Shown one piece after another: positions 13,045 to 24,774 of a stretch of DNA of 64,000 nt. The DNA is from Prochilodus magdalenae (lineage: Eukaryota > Chordata > Actinopteri > Characiformes > Prochilodontidae). A program made the translations under genes and the position numbers. Where the stretch lies: assembly GCA_024036415.1 (NCBI GenBank), contig JAMWET010003607.1:47501-111500 (forward strand), written 5' to 3'. The notes beneath the pieces are model-generated. The model was not told the DNA's origin. It made no database searches and saw only the letters and a list, made by a program, of their open reading frames with translations. The first letter of the stretch is position 1. Each line of letters opens with the position of its first letter.

Positions 13045-14430
13045 CTGTTCTCAGGATTTATTAGGGTTCGGACCCAGACCTGGTTTAAAGCTCTAGCACA
13101 CGTTCAGACTCCGCGTACCTAACTGATCCTGAGTAAGAGATAAGGCTGTGTGGAGGTGGCTGTCTGAATCTTAATACCTTCATGCCGGAGACTCCGAGTG
13201 ACAAAGACGTTACCCGCGGCGATTTTCTCTAGAGACTCTGCCAGCCTCCAGGTGGTCTGGTGGCCAGGTGGATGGAGGCTGGAAGTCTGCTCTGTGTTGC
13301 CATGTGGTGGTCCCCTCAGGGGGTGTGTGGTGAGCCATGCCCGTGGTATTGAGCGAGCGTCTTCCGGAGATCAAGGGGAATCTGATTCATAGGCAGAGGA
13401 AGACAGGCCGATCGTGCGGAGATTACCAACGGAAGCATTGCTATTCCTCATGAGCCCACAGCAGTCCTCTTCCCACCCAGCGGCGGCCTGATAACAATCA
13501 CTGAAAGGTCATGTTTTTCACCTGCCTCCCTCCATCCCTCCATCCACCCCCTTTCACATCCTCACCCCTCCGCAGCTCTCGCTTCTCAAAACAACGCCAT
13601 CCATTTCCTAACGTCCATCACAACAAGTGAGGACGCCGTGTAACTTCGACAAAAGCCATTATTGGGTGTTGTCTGAGCGGAGCGAGCGCTGTTTTTGCTC
13701 TCCGAGCATGTCCGCTAAGCGCTGCCGAAGAGTGATGGAGGAAAATTAAAACAAGGGGATTTATGAAAACCTCATTTTTCTGAGCCTAAAAGGATGAAGG
13801 GAATTTTGGACGTGCGCTTTCTAAACAGGCTTTGATGATTCAGTGGGTGAGTTATCTCCGGCAGAAAGTGCGGGCCTCGTCGGAGACACTCATCCTCGCC
13901 GTAACAGTGTTTTAATCTCTGCCTGTCACCGTCACTGCTGTCCTTACGCTCGCTCAGAGAGCCCACACTGCAGGCCCAGGGGTTTCCGGGGATCATACTG
14001 GAGCTGAACCCGCATTTAAACAAACACCCAGGCAGATTACCAAGACCGGGGTGGCATTTACAGAAGCTAACCCCGGCACGGCACAACCACAGCTCCCACA
14101 TAGTACCGCCTGTGCAGTCGAACTCAGACTTCCAGAAGCGGAAATGTCCTGTTTTCACAATTGGTTCAGCCGTCTTACGGGGTTACAGGACAACTGATTC
14201 ATTCATGCAGGAGCGTCAGCCAAAGAACCAATCAGAGGCAGTAGGCTGTTTACGTCACAACCTCCTGTACTGACAGTGATGCTGGTTTGCACACCGTTCT
14301 CCTGCACAGACCTAAAGAGTGTTAAGTGGTTCTGTGTGTTGAGTTCTGTAATAGACAGTATCAGGTATGTGGTCTTGTATGTATCCGTGTTACCCTGCGT
14401 TCACACTAGAAGGCGCTAGAAGTTCTTGCG
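13045..14430. other. Intergenic unique sequence
   Basis: No gene is supportable. A 128-codon open frame on the minus strand (13,772-14,158) has no recognisable domain and no flanking gene structure. The stretch has unusually few repeats for this window. Confidence 0.5.
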
Positions 14431-14439
14431 TGTCTCCTG

Positions 14440-14760
14440 TGGGTGTGTTTGAGGCCGTCCAGGTGGGCGTGTGCAAGGCTAGCTAAATGTAAAGTTCATA
14501 TGTGTATGGGGTTTGTGTGGAAGTCTAACTGCTTACTAGCTTAATTGGCTGGTTAGCATGCTAGCTAGGTATCGAGTGACCTAACTCAGCAGAGACCCCA
14601 GCGATATATCGCCCCTCGTTCTCCACACTTCATATGAACTGGGGAAAGAGGAAACGGAGGTCATGAGCTTCTCCTGGTTCACCACCACACTGCCCAGAAC
14701 TTAAAGCAAATGCTGGTAGGAACTAAAAGCTCAGAGAGCAGGAGCTGGGGTCTTTGGAAC
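14440..14760 (+). repeat. Dispersed element holding a single diverged copy of the 107-bp satellite unit
   Basis: Positions about 14,480-14,580 match the 107-bp unit of the 25.5-29.4 kb array: GTCTAACTGCTTACTAGC, GGTTAGCATGCTAGC, then TATCGAGTGACC. The next 120 bases (GAGGTCATGAGCTTCTCCTGG, then CACCACACTG and AGGAACTAAAAGC) match the sequence that follows that array at 29,520-29,630. The element therefore exists here with one unit and its right flank, at a different locus. Confidence 0.75.
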
Positions 14761-14789
14761 CCCATGTGAGCAGGAGCTGGGGACCTCAG

Positions 14790-15530
14790 ACCACCATACC
14801 TACGATTGGTCTGGAGAAACGCATAGGACAGGACTGCTCGCTTGGTCGCTTGTCGCTCAGTCGACTGCTAGGGTAACCGCAGAGTCACAGTGACCCTGTG
14901 CTCAGTAAGGAGTCCTGATATAGAGCTGAACCGCCACTGTGTAACATTCCTAACAACTAACCGGAACGTGCTTACACCACCACTCACTCTCAGGTACCTA
15001 GAACCTCCAGAGGACCTTTATTCTCTCTCTCTAGCTTGGTTCTTACCCGTAATTGGTTGATTCAGTTCCTAACGGCGTTGGTAGTAAATGGAACCTGTAA
15101 GACTTCAGTCCAGCTCCTCAAGTCCTGACCAATGGGAGAGCTCGCTCAGTTGTATCCACCTACACACCACAGAGAGAACCGTCCTGATTGGACCATTCTG
15201 AAGGACGTTTAACGAAATTAACCCTTTTGTTTCCAAACCAAACTGAAGAATGAGGAGTGCTACAGCTTCCAGAACTCCAATCCAACAGACATCACCATTA
15301 TATCAGATGAAATGAATAAACTAAGGTCTGTGCTACTATAGTTCCTGAACATCAGCCCGGCTCTGAAGCTGCAGAACCCTCCCACTGTCCCTCTGAACCC
15401 TAAATTACTATAATCAGCCATAATCAATCCTTACGTTCCAAAATCAGCCCCTTCAGACGGACGCAGTGGTGCACTATTCCACCCGTACTCAGGCAGTTGT
15501 GGCGGGAGGGAACGTGCCGGGTGCCGTGCT
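14790..15530. other. Intergenic unique sequence
   Basis: Unique sequence with a short CT run near 15,025. No coding, RNA or repeat feature is visible to me. Confidence 0.55.
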
Positions 15531-15900
15531 CCGTCTCTGTCTGCTCCGGTTCTCCGCGGTTAATTTAGAGCGTGAGTGTTTAATCAGGGGAAATTGTTCT
15601 TCCTCTTAATGGCCCCCGTTAAAGATAAAAGTGATTGAGCTTGGGGGGGCTGTGGGAGAACTGGAGAATGGCCATTAAATCTCTCTTATCTGAGTGTGCA
15701 AACAGAGAGACGGACAGACACTTACACGCTACGCTACGGCTCATAAAGGCTTCCACCCGTCTACTGAGTCAGTGTTAATGGGAGATGAGCTTTTCCCTCT
15801 TTACAAATAGCACAATCAGGTAATTATTCCCCCTTTGTGTGATCTGTAATTGACTTCAGAGTGAGGTCTATAACCTTAATCACTCGCTTACATCAGAGAC
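15530..15900. other. Possible conserved non-coding element
   Basis: The block contains clustered AT-core transcription factor words: TTAATTTAGAG, CCGTTAAAGATAAAAG, GGCCATTAAATC, CAGGTAATTATTCC and GTAATTGACTTC. It has no tandem repeat or transposon match. Such clusters are typical of vertebrate developmental enhancers, but this is an inference from texture alone. Confidence 0.2.
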
Positions 15901-16149
15901 CCTTTAACAGTCCCACCTGTCCTATATACCACACCCGTACAACACGGTGTTCAGTACCAATGGAGTACAGTACAGGGTACCATATAGTACACAGGATACA
16001 TTATACAGAACAATATAATACACTCACCACCTAAATTATTATCTGCCCCCAGAAGGAATTATGGGATAGCAGTGCTGTTGGGAAGGAAGATAAAGGCTAC
16101 CAGTAACAATAACTGGTGATACATTTAGACTGATGTGGTTAATATTTAC

Positions 16150-16745
16150 TGAGCTACACATACAGAAGTAGTGTCTCAGTATAGCGTCGGGCCGCCATGT
16201 TTGCTAACCCAACATCCCAGAAGTCCTCCCAGAGGTTCCTAATGGTGTCCTGTGATAATCCATCCCATATACCTTGAATATTCCCAACACAGTTTCTGCA
16301 GATGGTGCGGTAGGGGTGGAGGTGGAGTGACACCGGGTCTTCTGAACATGGTGTGACAACAAACCGTTCATCTTGGTGCTGACCACGGTGCCTCCACACT
16401 TGGATTGGTCATCTCCACCAAGACAAAAGCGGAACTCATCACTGAAGATGACCCACTGCCATTCTGAGTCACCAAATGACAGGCACGACACCATTACAGT
16501 TTTGGGTGGGGTTGGCGTGGTGTTCGTAAGGGTCTGTGTGCATGTAGTCCAGTGTGGTGCAGCCGTCTGCCAATGGTGCTACACTAGCAGGATGACTCAT
16601 GGAGGACACCACTGCTCGCTGAATGTCTGAAGTTGTGGCTGTTGGGTCAGTCAGGTACGGAGATAAGGCCCGTCCTTGCCTACGTCACATGTGCAGCCGA
16701 ATGTGAAACTTGAATCATTAGCATGTCTCATGATGTCAAACCTAC
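16150..16745 (-). pseudogene. Tc1-like transposase relic, copy A
   Basis: The minus strand encodes broken pieces of a Tc1/mariner DDE transposase. SDEFRFCLGGDDQSK around the first catalytic Asp is followed, in another frame, by WRHRGQHQDERFVV and by a degenerate C-terminal WDGLSQDTIRNLW. Several frame changes are needed, so it cannot encode an active enzyme. It shares its course base by base with copy B at 22,196-22,720, including the outer segment TGAATCATTAGCATGTCTCA. No terminal inverted repeats are visible. Confidence 0.7.
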
Positions 16746-17238
16746 AACCGGGACTCTATCGTCGGTGTGTGTGTGAAATGAGGTTGAGCTGCTAGTGAGC
16801 AATGAGGGGCGAAGCCCACGGGTAACAAACTGTTACTCATGTTAATGAACGCTGCTTTAATGAACTTCTCCTTTAACCGTCTTCACCGCTGCTATGTTCA
16901 AACACTGGCTTCAATATCTCCATCTCCCCAAGGCTGGCAGTCCACCTCGGTCAGAATCACCTGGAACCCATTCCTGCCATACGAGAAGACACAGGTACAT
17001 CTGGCGAGTTGCTGGTGTGGGCAGAGTTAGAGCCAGATCCACCCACTGACACTGAGTCCCACACAGAGTATTCACGTAGCTCCGCCTTTGATCTGGTGCA
17101 GAATGAAACCACATATCATGGTGAGGTAAAAGCGAACTTCTCTCGGGCACCTGTAGGCACCGTCGCCAAGGTCGTGGTTCTGGAGTGCTCTCCAGAGCAC
17201 CACCCGTTTGTAGATATGAAAGGAAAGTTCTCGCCGTG
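16746..17238. other. Intergenic sequence between relic and duplicated segment
   Basis: No gene or recognisable repeat. Open frames on both strands around 16,839-17,260 are overlapping and domain-free. Confidence 0.45.
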
Positions 17239-17560
17239 TCCCACAGGCATGCACTCACCACAGCCAGGACGGGAAAGACTAGGCTCAGGGACAGCTGTGG
17301 GTTACAGACGCGGTACAGTGACTGGAGCAGGAGCTGGAGAGGAGACAGAACCCAGGTCAGGGCACATGGGCAGGGGCTCTGGGACAGCAAACTCATCCAC
17401 GGTCAGAGGAAGCCTTTGCTGTTGTGCCTCCCAATTGGGAACCTACCAGTACTCCAGTACTGGTGCTGGGTGTCTTTCCTCCCTGACTGAGCCTGAGGAG
17501 GGACCAGCTCACACTGACTGGCGAATCCAGTGAGAGCTCCGAGACACACACACACAAAGA
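17239..17560 (+). repeat. 300-bp duplicated segment, inverted copy of 21,896-22,195
   Basis: The block from GTCCCACAGGCATGCACTCA to the GAGAGCTC near 17,532 is the reverse complement of 21,896-22,195, with scattered differences and small indels. Both copies lie next to the paired Tc1 relics, but those relics keep the same orientation, so the two segments were not simply duplicated as one block. Open frames across it on both strands do not agree between the two copies. Confidence 0.85.
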
Positions 17561-17954
17561 GCAGCGTGAGAACACCAAAGTGCTCTAGCCGTCCGTAAAG
17601 GGAGGAGCAGGTACGACACACTGGCCTCTCCTCCACCACAGATCCTGTACAGGTATGCAGGCCTGTGGGTGTAGATCAAACAGCATCGTAAACGTAAAGC
17701 CACGAGCGTGACAGTGTGTAAATCAGACAGGGGATGGAGATCGGGTAGCACCACCCGCCGTTTCTGTTCTGACCTACAGCCGTTTAATGAGTCAAACTGT
17801 ACATGTTAACAGATAAAGGGCTTTTCAGGGTCACAGGAACGTATACAACCAAACATAAACATCATCTCAGAGTCAACACGGCCGTACAAGCCCTCCCCTG
17901 GACACAGAGGTCATTCTTCAACCAGCGCTCATCACCGTTAGGCTAAACGTGATC

Positions 17955-18232
17955 TGACATCCATCTTCTGAGCTGCTTATCCTTTAGGGTGGTGGGGGAT
18001 GCTGGAGTCTATCCAGGGCTCACTGGACAGAAGGCAGGAAACACCCTGGACAGACCACCAATCCACCATAGGGCAGATACACACACACACGCTCCAGTTC
18101 ACCTGGCTGCATGTGTTCGGACTGTGGGAGGAATCCAGAGCACCTGGAGGAGGAAACCCACACAGACACACAGAGAGCATGGGGAGAGTCGGGAATCGAC
18201 CCCAGACCCTTTCGGCTGTGAGGTGACATGAT
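17955..18232 (+). repeat. Common teleost dispersed repeat (SINE/LINE-tail type)
   Basis: The order of motifs is that of a very common fish dispersed repeat: CTGAGCTGCTTATCC, then GGTGGGGGATGCTGGAGTCT, CACCCTGGACAGACCACCA, GACTGTGGGAGGAAT, CATGGGGAGAGTCGGGAAT and a GGCTGTGAGGTGACA end. A second, partial copy is at 21,430-21,625. I do not know the family name with certainty. Four-base AT-rich simple sequence (18,235-18,300) follows it. Confidence 0.7.
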
Positions 18233-18475
18233 TGAATTATATATATATATAATAATATAGATATTAATAACATTAAAAATAATATAAACAGTCATATAGA
18301 TACACCCTCATGGGCCCACTGGCCTGGGGTCCCTGCAAGTTGCCTGCCTCGCCTGGTGGTGCCAGAATAAAGGGGCCCGAGCAGAACATCTGGGTGGGGT
18401 TAGAGCCAGCTTCGTTCACTGAGACTAACTGAGTCCCACACAGACAGCTCTACATCACACACTCAATAACATCCG

Positions 18476-18477
<2 letters not shown>

Positions 18478-18526
<49 letters not shown>

Positions 18527-18553
18527 CTGTGTCTGTGTCTGTGTCTGTGTCTG

Positions 18554-18596
<43 letters not shown>

Positions 18597-18601
18597 CTGT
18601 C

Positions 18602-18661
<60 letters not shown>

Positions 18662-18722
18662 GTCTGTGTCTGTGTCTGTCTCTCTCTCTGTCTGTCTCTC
18701 TCTCTCTCTCTCTGTGTCTGTC

Positions 18723-18782
<60 letters not shown>

Positions 18783-18783
18783 G

Positions 18784-18816
<33 letters not shown>

Positions 18817-18830
18817 GTGTCTGTCGTCTG

Positions 18831-18915
<85 letters not shown>

Positions 18916-18918
18916 CTG

Positions 18919-18963
<45 letters not shown>

Positions 18964-19003
18964 GTGTCTGTCTCTCTCTCTCTCTCTCTGTGTCTGTCGT
19001 CTG

Positions 19004-19098
<95 letters not shown>

Positions 19099-19103
19099 GT
19101 CTG

Positions 19104-19148
<45 letters not shown>

Positions 19149-19153
19149 CTGTC

Positions 19154-19189
<36 letters not shown>

Positions 19190-19194
19190 CTGTC

Positions 19195-19255
<61 letters not shown>

Positions 19256-19268
19256 ATTGTCGTCTGTC

Positions 19269-19336
<68 letters not shown>
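18478..19336. repeat. CT microsatellite with TGTGTCTGTCGTCTG interruptions
   Basis: About 860 bases of (CT)n, broken at intervals by TTTCT and by TGTGTCTGTGTCTGTC or TGTCTGTCGTCTGTC blocks. The interruptions recur in similar order, so the array also has a longer-range period on top of the dinucleotide. Open frames on both strands are composition artefacts (Ser-Leu or Arg-Glu runs). Confidence 0.97.
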
Positions 19337-19339
<3 letters not shown>

Positions 19340-20140
19340 CACTAGGGACATCTCGCTCGCCCTAACGTCAGCATTCTCCTCTCACGGCCTTCTGACTTCC
19401 ACATGAAGCTCTTTCAGTTTCAGAGACACCAGCAGCTACAACTCCTCGTTTCAGGTGGAGGACAAGCCTCCATTACTCACTAGTTACATTAGCCTCATAG
19501 CTTCAGCGCTGGCTCTGATACGATCAATCATGTGTCCTCTGCATGGTTACCATACTGAGCCCTAAAGGCTGCCGCACACTGGACTCGCCACATCACGTAG
19601 CATCACATAGCAGAGCAAACCCACCGAACAATGATGAACGACGGGTTTGGGTTTATTCATGTTTCTGGGCCGGGCATCTCTGATCCTGCTGAGGAGCACT
19701 CATCAGCATTCAGACCTCTCAGTGTTTAAGGTGGTCCATCCTAATTAATCAGTCAGGATCTATACAGAGTCATTAGGAGTGGTTTGGTGTGAAGTGCTGC
19801 GTTCTAGATCAACTTAGTCAGCACTGTTTCCAGTGGTGGTGAATGGAACCAGACGTCCCCTCTAAAAGCTCCCTCACAGAAAGTTACTACATGAGATGGT
19901 TATGAATACGCTGCCTGATGTCTGAGACGCTGTTTATGATAGCCTGGAGAAGATTCCAGCCTTAAACTCCATTCATGGTGGAGGGATACATGCTGCAGGG
20001 CGCTGTGAGGTAAAATAGTCCCCCAAAGTAAACTTATTACTTCCAGGTTTTCCGGGTTTTCCCATCATCAACATTCCATATAACACTCAGAAGACTCGTG
20101 TAGGTTCACTGGTGGTTTAGATAGTCAATCAATGTCTATA
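19337..20140. other. Intergenic unique sequence
   Basis: No gene, RNA or repeat recognised over these 800 bases. Confidence 0.5.
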
Positions 20141-20199
20141 TGCATGTTCTAGACATGGAGAACCCTGGTTCCCAACACCACCAAGAGTGTACAATAGCT

Positions 20200-20352
20200 G
20201 GAATGGGATGGAAGATGCTGGAATGGGATGGAGCAGTGTTTAAGGTTTGGCACACACCGCTGTTTTATGATTGGTTGCTTCCAGCGGGAGTGAGGAAATT
20301 TCCATTCCAGAAGGAAGAAGGGTGTCCCGATACTTTTGCCAGGCGGTGTGAG
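20200..20352 (-). mobile_element. Degenerate end of a Tc1-related non-autonomous element
   Basis: The block ends in GTGTCCCGATACTTTTGCCA followed by GGCGGTGTG. This resembles, in reverse, the terminal repeat seen at 20,810 (TACACTACATGGCCAAAAGT). Only this one end is recognisable, so it is a fragment. Confidence 0.45.
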
Positions 20353-20809
20353 TGAGCCTGTTGTGAGTGAAGCTCCGGCGGTCCCCGTGCAGCCTTTATT
20401 TTGGGGGAAAATCGATGTGGACAAAATGTTCCTGTAGCTCAGGTCATGAAGGAGGAAACGCTCTTCACTGCTGATGTTCTCTGAAAAGCCTGTCACTTCC
20501 TATTACCCTGCTGCATTACCTCACACTGAGCATGCTCAGCGGCGCCCTCAGGAGCACACCACACATCCACATGACTCACAGCAGGGTTAACCCTTACAAG
20601 CCCATAGCCACCCATGCTTTCATATACGTTCAGCGCACGCTATATTCCTGCTCTACTCCTAAACATCCCGTTTCCAGGAAGAGCTTTTTTTGGAATGGGG
20701 GCGGATTGACTCGCAGGCCTCCTTAAACCTTTACAGCCCAAATGTAATCACGTCATGCGCTTGTCACAGAGACGATAGCTGGATCCACAAGCATGGGCAC
20801 CTCTGAACA

Positions 20810-21300
20810 TACACTACATGGCCAAAAGTATGTGGACACATGACCACCACACCTATATGAGCTTCCGTGACAACTCATTCCAAAACCATGAACCCTTATA
20901 TGGAGTCCTTCCCGTTTCCACTCCTCTGGGAAATTGTATGTGGGGAGAGTGTGTCTGTGGGAGCATGTGTCCATTTAGACTAAGCTGTATTTGTGAGGTC
21001 AGGCGTCGATGTCGGACGAAACTCACAATCAACGTTCCAGTTCATCCCAAAGGTGTTCAGTGGGGTTGAGCTCAGCGTTGTCTGGGATTCACCCACCAAA
21101 CCCAGATTCCTCCATCAGACTGCCCGATAGTGACGCGTGATCCATCACTCCAGAGAACACGGTTCTACTGCTCCAGAGTCCAGTGGTGGAGCTTTACACC
21201 ACTCCAGCCAACGCTCAGCATTGAGCATAGTGATCTTAGGCTTGTGTGGAGCTGCGTAGCCATGGGAACCCATTTCATATAGCTCTCTATTTTTATGTTT
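20810..21300 (+). mobile_element. Tc1/mariner-related element fragment
   Basis: It starts with TACACTACATGGCCAAAAGT followed by ATGTGGACACATGACC, the terminal repeat of a large fish DNA-transposon family. Family-typical internal segments follow: TTTGTGAGGTCAGGCGTCGA, CCAGTTCATCCCAAAGGTGT and TCAGTGGGGTTGAG. No opposite terminal repeat is visible near 21,300, and no transposase frame is open, so this is a truncated non-autonomous or decayed copy. Confidence 0.7.
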
Positions 21301-21429
21301 GTGCATTAATGGCATCTCAGTACTCTCTGATTGGAATGAAAGCCAATCAGGTTTGAGGTTCCTCCTACACTGGAGATCCTAAAAATGACTCCATGGACTC
21401 CAAAAGATCTACACCCCCTTTGATAGTAG

Positions 21430-21625
21430 ACCCCAGGCTTCACACTGTGGACCGGTCATCAGTCCATCACACGGCAGGGACAAGGACCTACACACTTACA
21501 GCTGGAGGCAATTAAGCATCTCCTCGGACGGTGGGAGACAGGTGTGGACACAGGAAGCAAACTTGAACCCTGACCCTTCTTGCTGTGAGGCGACAGCGCC
21601 ACGCACTGCTCCATCGTGCCGCCCT
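21430..21625 (+). repeat. Second copy of the common teleost dispersed repeat, partial
   Basis: GGTCATCAGTCCATCACACG, then CGGTGGGAGACAGGTGTGG and the conserved end CTTGCTGTGAGGCGACAGCG with GCTCCATCGTGCCGCC. This is the right part of the family at 17,955-18,232 but with a better preserved terminus. Confidence 0.65.
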
Positions 21626-21895
21626 AAGGCCACCCTAAATAAATGAGGGGAGATTAAATATTAATCAGCTGAATAAACAAAAAAATATTAAACAGCAGAA
21701 ATGAAAATACTCATAAACAAGATTCAGGGGAAGCACGGTGGAGCAGGGGGTGGTACTGTCCCCTCACACTAAGAAGGGTTTGATTTCTGACTAGGGTGTC
21801 CAGGTAAAAAAAAAAAGCCTATAGGCAATAGGGTACGACTGGTAGGACTGGGACAGCGTGAGAACACCAACACACACGCTGTTTGTGTGTGTGTG

Positions 21896-22195
21896 TCTCA
21901 GAGCTCTCGCTGGATTCCCCAGTCTGTGTGAGCTGGTCCCCCCTCAGGCTCGGTCAGGGAGGAAAGACACCCAGCACCAGGACTGGAGCACTGGTAGGTT
22001 CCCAAATGGGAGGCACTACAGCAAAGGCTTCCTCTGACCGTGGATGAGTTTGCTGTCACAGAGCCCCTGTGCCCTGACCTGGGTTCTATCTCCTCTCCAG
22101 CTCCTGCTCCAGTCACTGTACCTCGTCTGTAACCCACACCTGTCCTGGGTCTTTCCCGTCCTGGCTGTAGTGAGTGCATGCCTGTGGGACACACG
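21896..22195 (-). repeat. 300-bp duplicated segment, inverted relative to 17,239-17,560
   Basis: Nearly colinear reverse complement of 17,239-17,560. It passes directly into Tc1 relic copy B at about 22,196, whereas the partner is separated from copy A by about 500 bases. Confidence 0.85.
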
Positions 22196-22720
22196 CCAGA
22201 CGTCTCGGCATGGAGTTGTAGAGGTTCCTAATGGTGGCCTGTGATAATCCATCCAATGCAGCTTGAACATCCTCACACAGTTCCTGGAGATGGTGCGGTA
22301 GGGGTGGAGGTGGAGTGACACAAGGCCTTCTGGACGTGTGACAACAAACCGTTTGTGTTGGTGCTGACCACGGTGCCTCCACACACAAATTCGTTGGGCG
22401 TCTCCACCAAGACTACAGCGGGACTCGTCAGTGAAGATGACCGGGACCATTCTGAGTTACTCCATGACAGTCTGGCACGACACCATTGCAGTCTTTGGTG
22501 ACGGTGACGTGGTGTTGGGGACAGTCACCGTAACGGCCTGCATGCATGTAGTCCTGCATGGTGCAGTCGTCTGCAAATGACTCATGGAGCATCACTGATC
22601 ACTGAATGTCTGTAGTCGTGGCTGTTGGGACGTCCCAGTACAGCGATAAGCCCCTCCTTGCTTACGTCACATGCGCAGCCGAGTGTGAAACTTGAATCAT
22701 TAGCATGTCTCATGATGTTA
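22196..22720 (-). pseudogene. Tc1-like transposase relic, copy B
   Basis: The minus strand reads VIFTDESRCSLGGDAQR around the first catalytic Asp, then VWRHRGQHQHKRFVV, and in another frame the C-terminal DGLSQATIRNLYNSMPRRL. These are hallmarks of Tc1-family transposases. Frame changes break it. It matches copy A at 16,150-16,745 over its length, in the same orientation. Confidence 0.72.
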
Positions 22721-23575
22721 AACCTACCCACCATATTTCAATCCTATGTCCTGAAACCACTCCCACCTCCTGCATCCCCATCTCGAACTGGACAGTGCTG
22801 GACAGATGAGCAACCAACCATGTGATATGTAAAAGGTTCCGGGTGTCTACACCTTGAAGGAGATGGGAGGGTTAATGTCAGCTGCCACACACTCCACACA
22901 CTCGTGAATCAGAGCGGCGCTTCACACACTTATCAGGTGTCAGCACAAACTGTACGGCGCTCCTCACTCGCTCCTCTATCAGTGGAGATATATGAGCTCC
23001 ATCACCGACATCCACTCTCCATTCATCACACGCACACATATATCTGCTGAAGGGTGATCTATCCTCCCAGCTTTGCAGATGGCAGCCAGAACTGTGAGAA
23101 GAAATAACACTCAATAAAATAGACCTGTACACGTCCCGCCGCAAACTCACCGCGCTGGTAAAGTCACCTGCACCTGAGGCCAGGTATTAGCCACGCGCTC
23201 AGGGTACTGTATGTGTGCCCATGGTTTGAGTTATATGACCATTCATCACAATATCACATCTGTACCACAGTGTGGCTAATGCTAATCTGTGAGTAGCTGA
23301 TGAAGGTGTGGAGAACAGGAGCTGTAGAGTACGGCTGAGATGTTTCCTGGGCTGCTGGAACTCTCTATATAGGTGAAGAACCTTCCAGCTAGAAAAACCA
23401 GCAGAACCAGCATATGTTGTGTTCAGGGTGCTATCCCAGTCCTCATCTCTGGGAACATGACACCATCGTTGTCTTATTCCAAGTTCCTGTCATGGTGTTT
23501 ATCCCATTCTCTGTCTTCATGCAAGTCATCATCGTCGTCTATTCACCGACGATCTCTGACAGCATACTTTCCCCA
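22721..23575. other. Intergenic unique sequence
   Basis: No gene or repeat recognised. A 90-codon minus-strand frame (22,878-23,150) has no recognisable domain. Confidence 0.5.
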
Positions 23576-23579
23576 GTAA

Positions 23580-24770
23580 CTGTCATCATCTCTATCCCAG
23601 TACCCATCTCTCTCTTCACCCCAGTACCCATCACCCTCTCTACCTCAGTACCCATCACCCTCTTTACCCCAGTACCCATCACCATCTCTACCCCAGTACC
23701 CATCACCCTCTTTACCCCAGTACCCATCACCCTCTTTACCCTAGTACCCATCACCCTCTTTACCCCAGTACCCATCACCATCTCTATCTCAGTACCCATC
23801 ACCATCTCTATCTCAGTACCCATCCCTCTCTTTACCCCAGTACCCATCACCCTCTTTACCCCAGTACCCATCACCATCTCTCTCTTCACCCTAGTACCCA
23901 TCTCTCTCTTTACCCCAGTACCCATCACCATCTCTCTCTTCACCCCAGTACCCATCACCCTCTTTACCCCAGTACCCATCACCATCTCTCTCTTCACCCT
24001 AGTACCCATCTCTCTCTTTACCCCAGTACCCATCACCATCTCTCTCTTCACCCCAGTACCCATCCCTCTCTTTACCCCAGTACCCATCACCATCTCTATC
24101 TCAGTACCCATCGCCATCTCTATCCCAGTACCCATCCCTCTCTTTACCCCAGTACCCATCACCGTCTTTACCCCAGTATTCATCACCATCTCTATCTCAG
24201 TACCCATCACCCTCTTTACCCCAGTACCCATCACCATCTCTATCCCAGTACCCATCACCATCTCTATCCCAGTACCCATCTCTCTCTTCACCCCAGTACC
24301 CATCACCCTCTTCACCCCAGTACCCATCACCATCTCTATCTCAGTACCCATCACCATCTCTATCCCAGTACCCATCTCTCTCTTCACCCCAGTACCCATC
24401 ACTCTCTTTACCCCAGTACCCATAGCCATCTCTATCCCAGTACCCATTTCTCTCTTCACCCCAGTACCCATCACCCTCTTTACCCCAGTACCCATCACCA
24501 TCTCTATCTCAGTACCCATCACCCTCTTTACCCCAGTACCCATCACCATCTCTATCTCAGTACCCATCACCATCTCTATTCCAGTACCAATTTTCATCTC
24601 TATCCCAGTACCCATCTCTATCCCAGTTCTCATCTCTATCCCAGTACCCATATCCATTTCTATCCCAGTACCCATCTCTATCCCAGTTCTCATCACCCTC
24701 TTTACCCCAGTATCCATCCTCACCTGTATCCCAGTACCCATCATCACCTCCATCCCAGTTCCCTTCTCCA
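23580..24770. repeat. 24-bp minisatellite (CAGTACCCATCACCATCTCT)
   Basis: About 50 copies of a 24-bp unit, alternating CTCTTTACC and CATCTCTAT sub-variants with some 30-bp units that carry an extra CTCTCT. Because 24 and 30 are multiples of three, frames stay open on both strands for over 400 codons (peptide period 8). The protein-like frames have no codon or composition support beyond the repeat. Confidence 0.95.
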
Positions 24771-24774
24771 TCTT

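Noticed and set aside
13772..14158. 128-codon minus-strand open frame
   Set aside because: No domain recognised, unusual Cys and Trp content, no splice or promoter context.
17009..17533. 174-codon and 161-codon overlapping frames on opposite strands
   Set aside because: They cross the duplicated 300-bp segment, and the second copy does not preserve either frame.
18455..19365. Long Ser-Leu and Arg-Glu open frames
   Set aside because: Pure consequence of a CT microsatellite, present in several frames on both strands.
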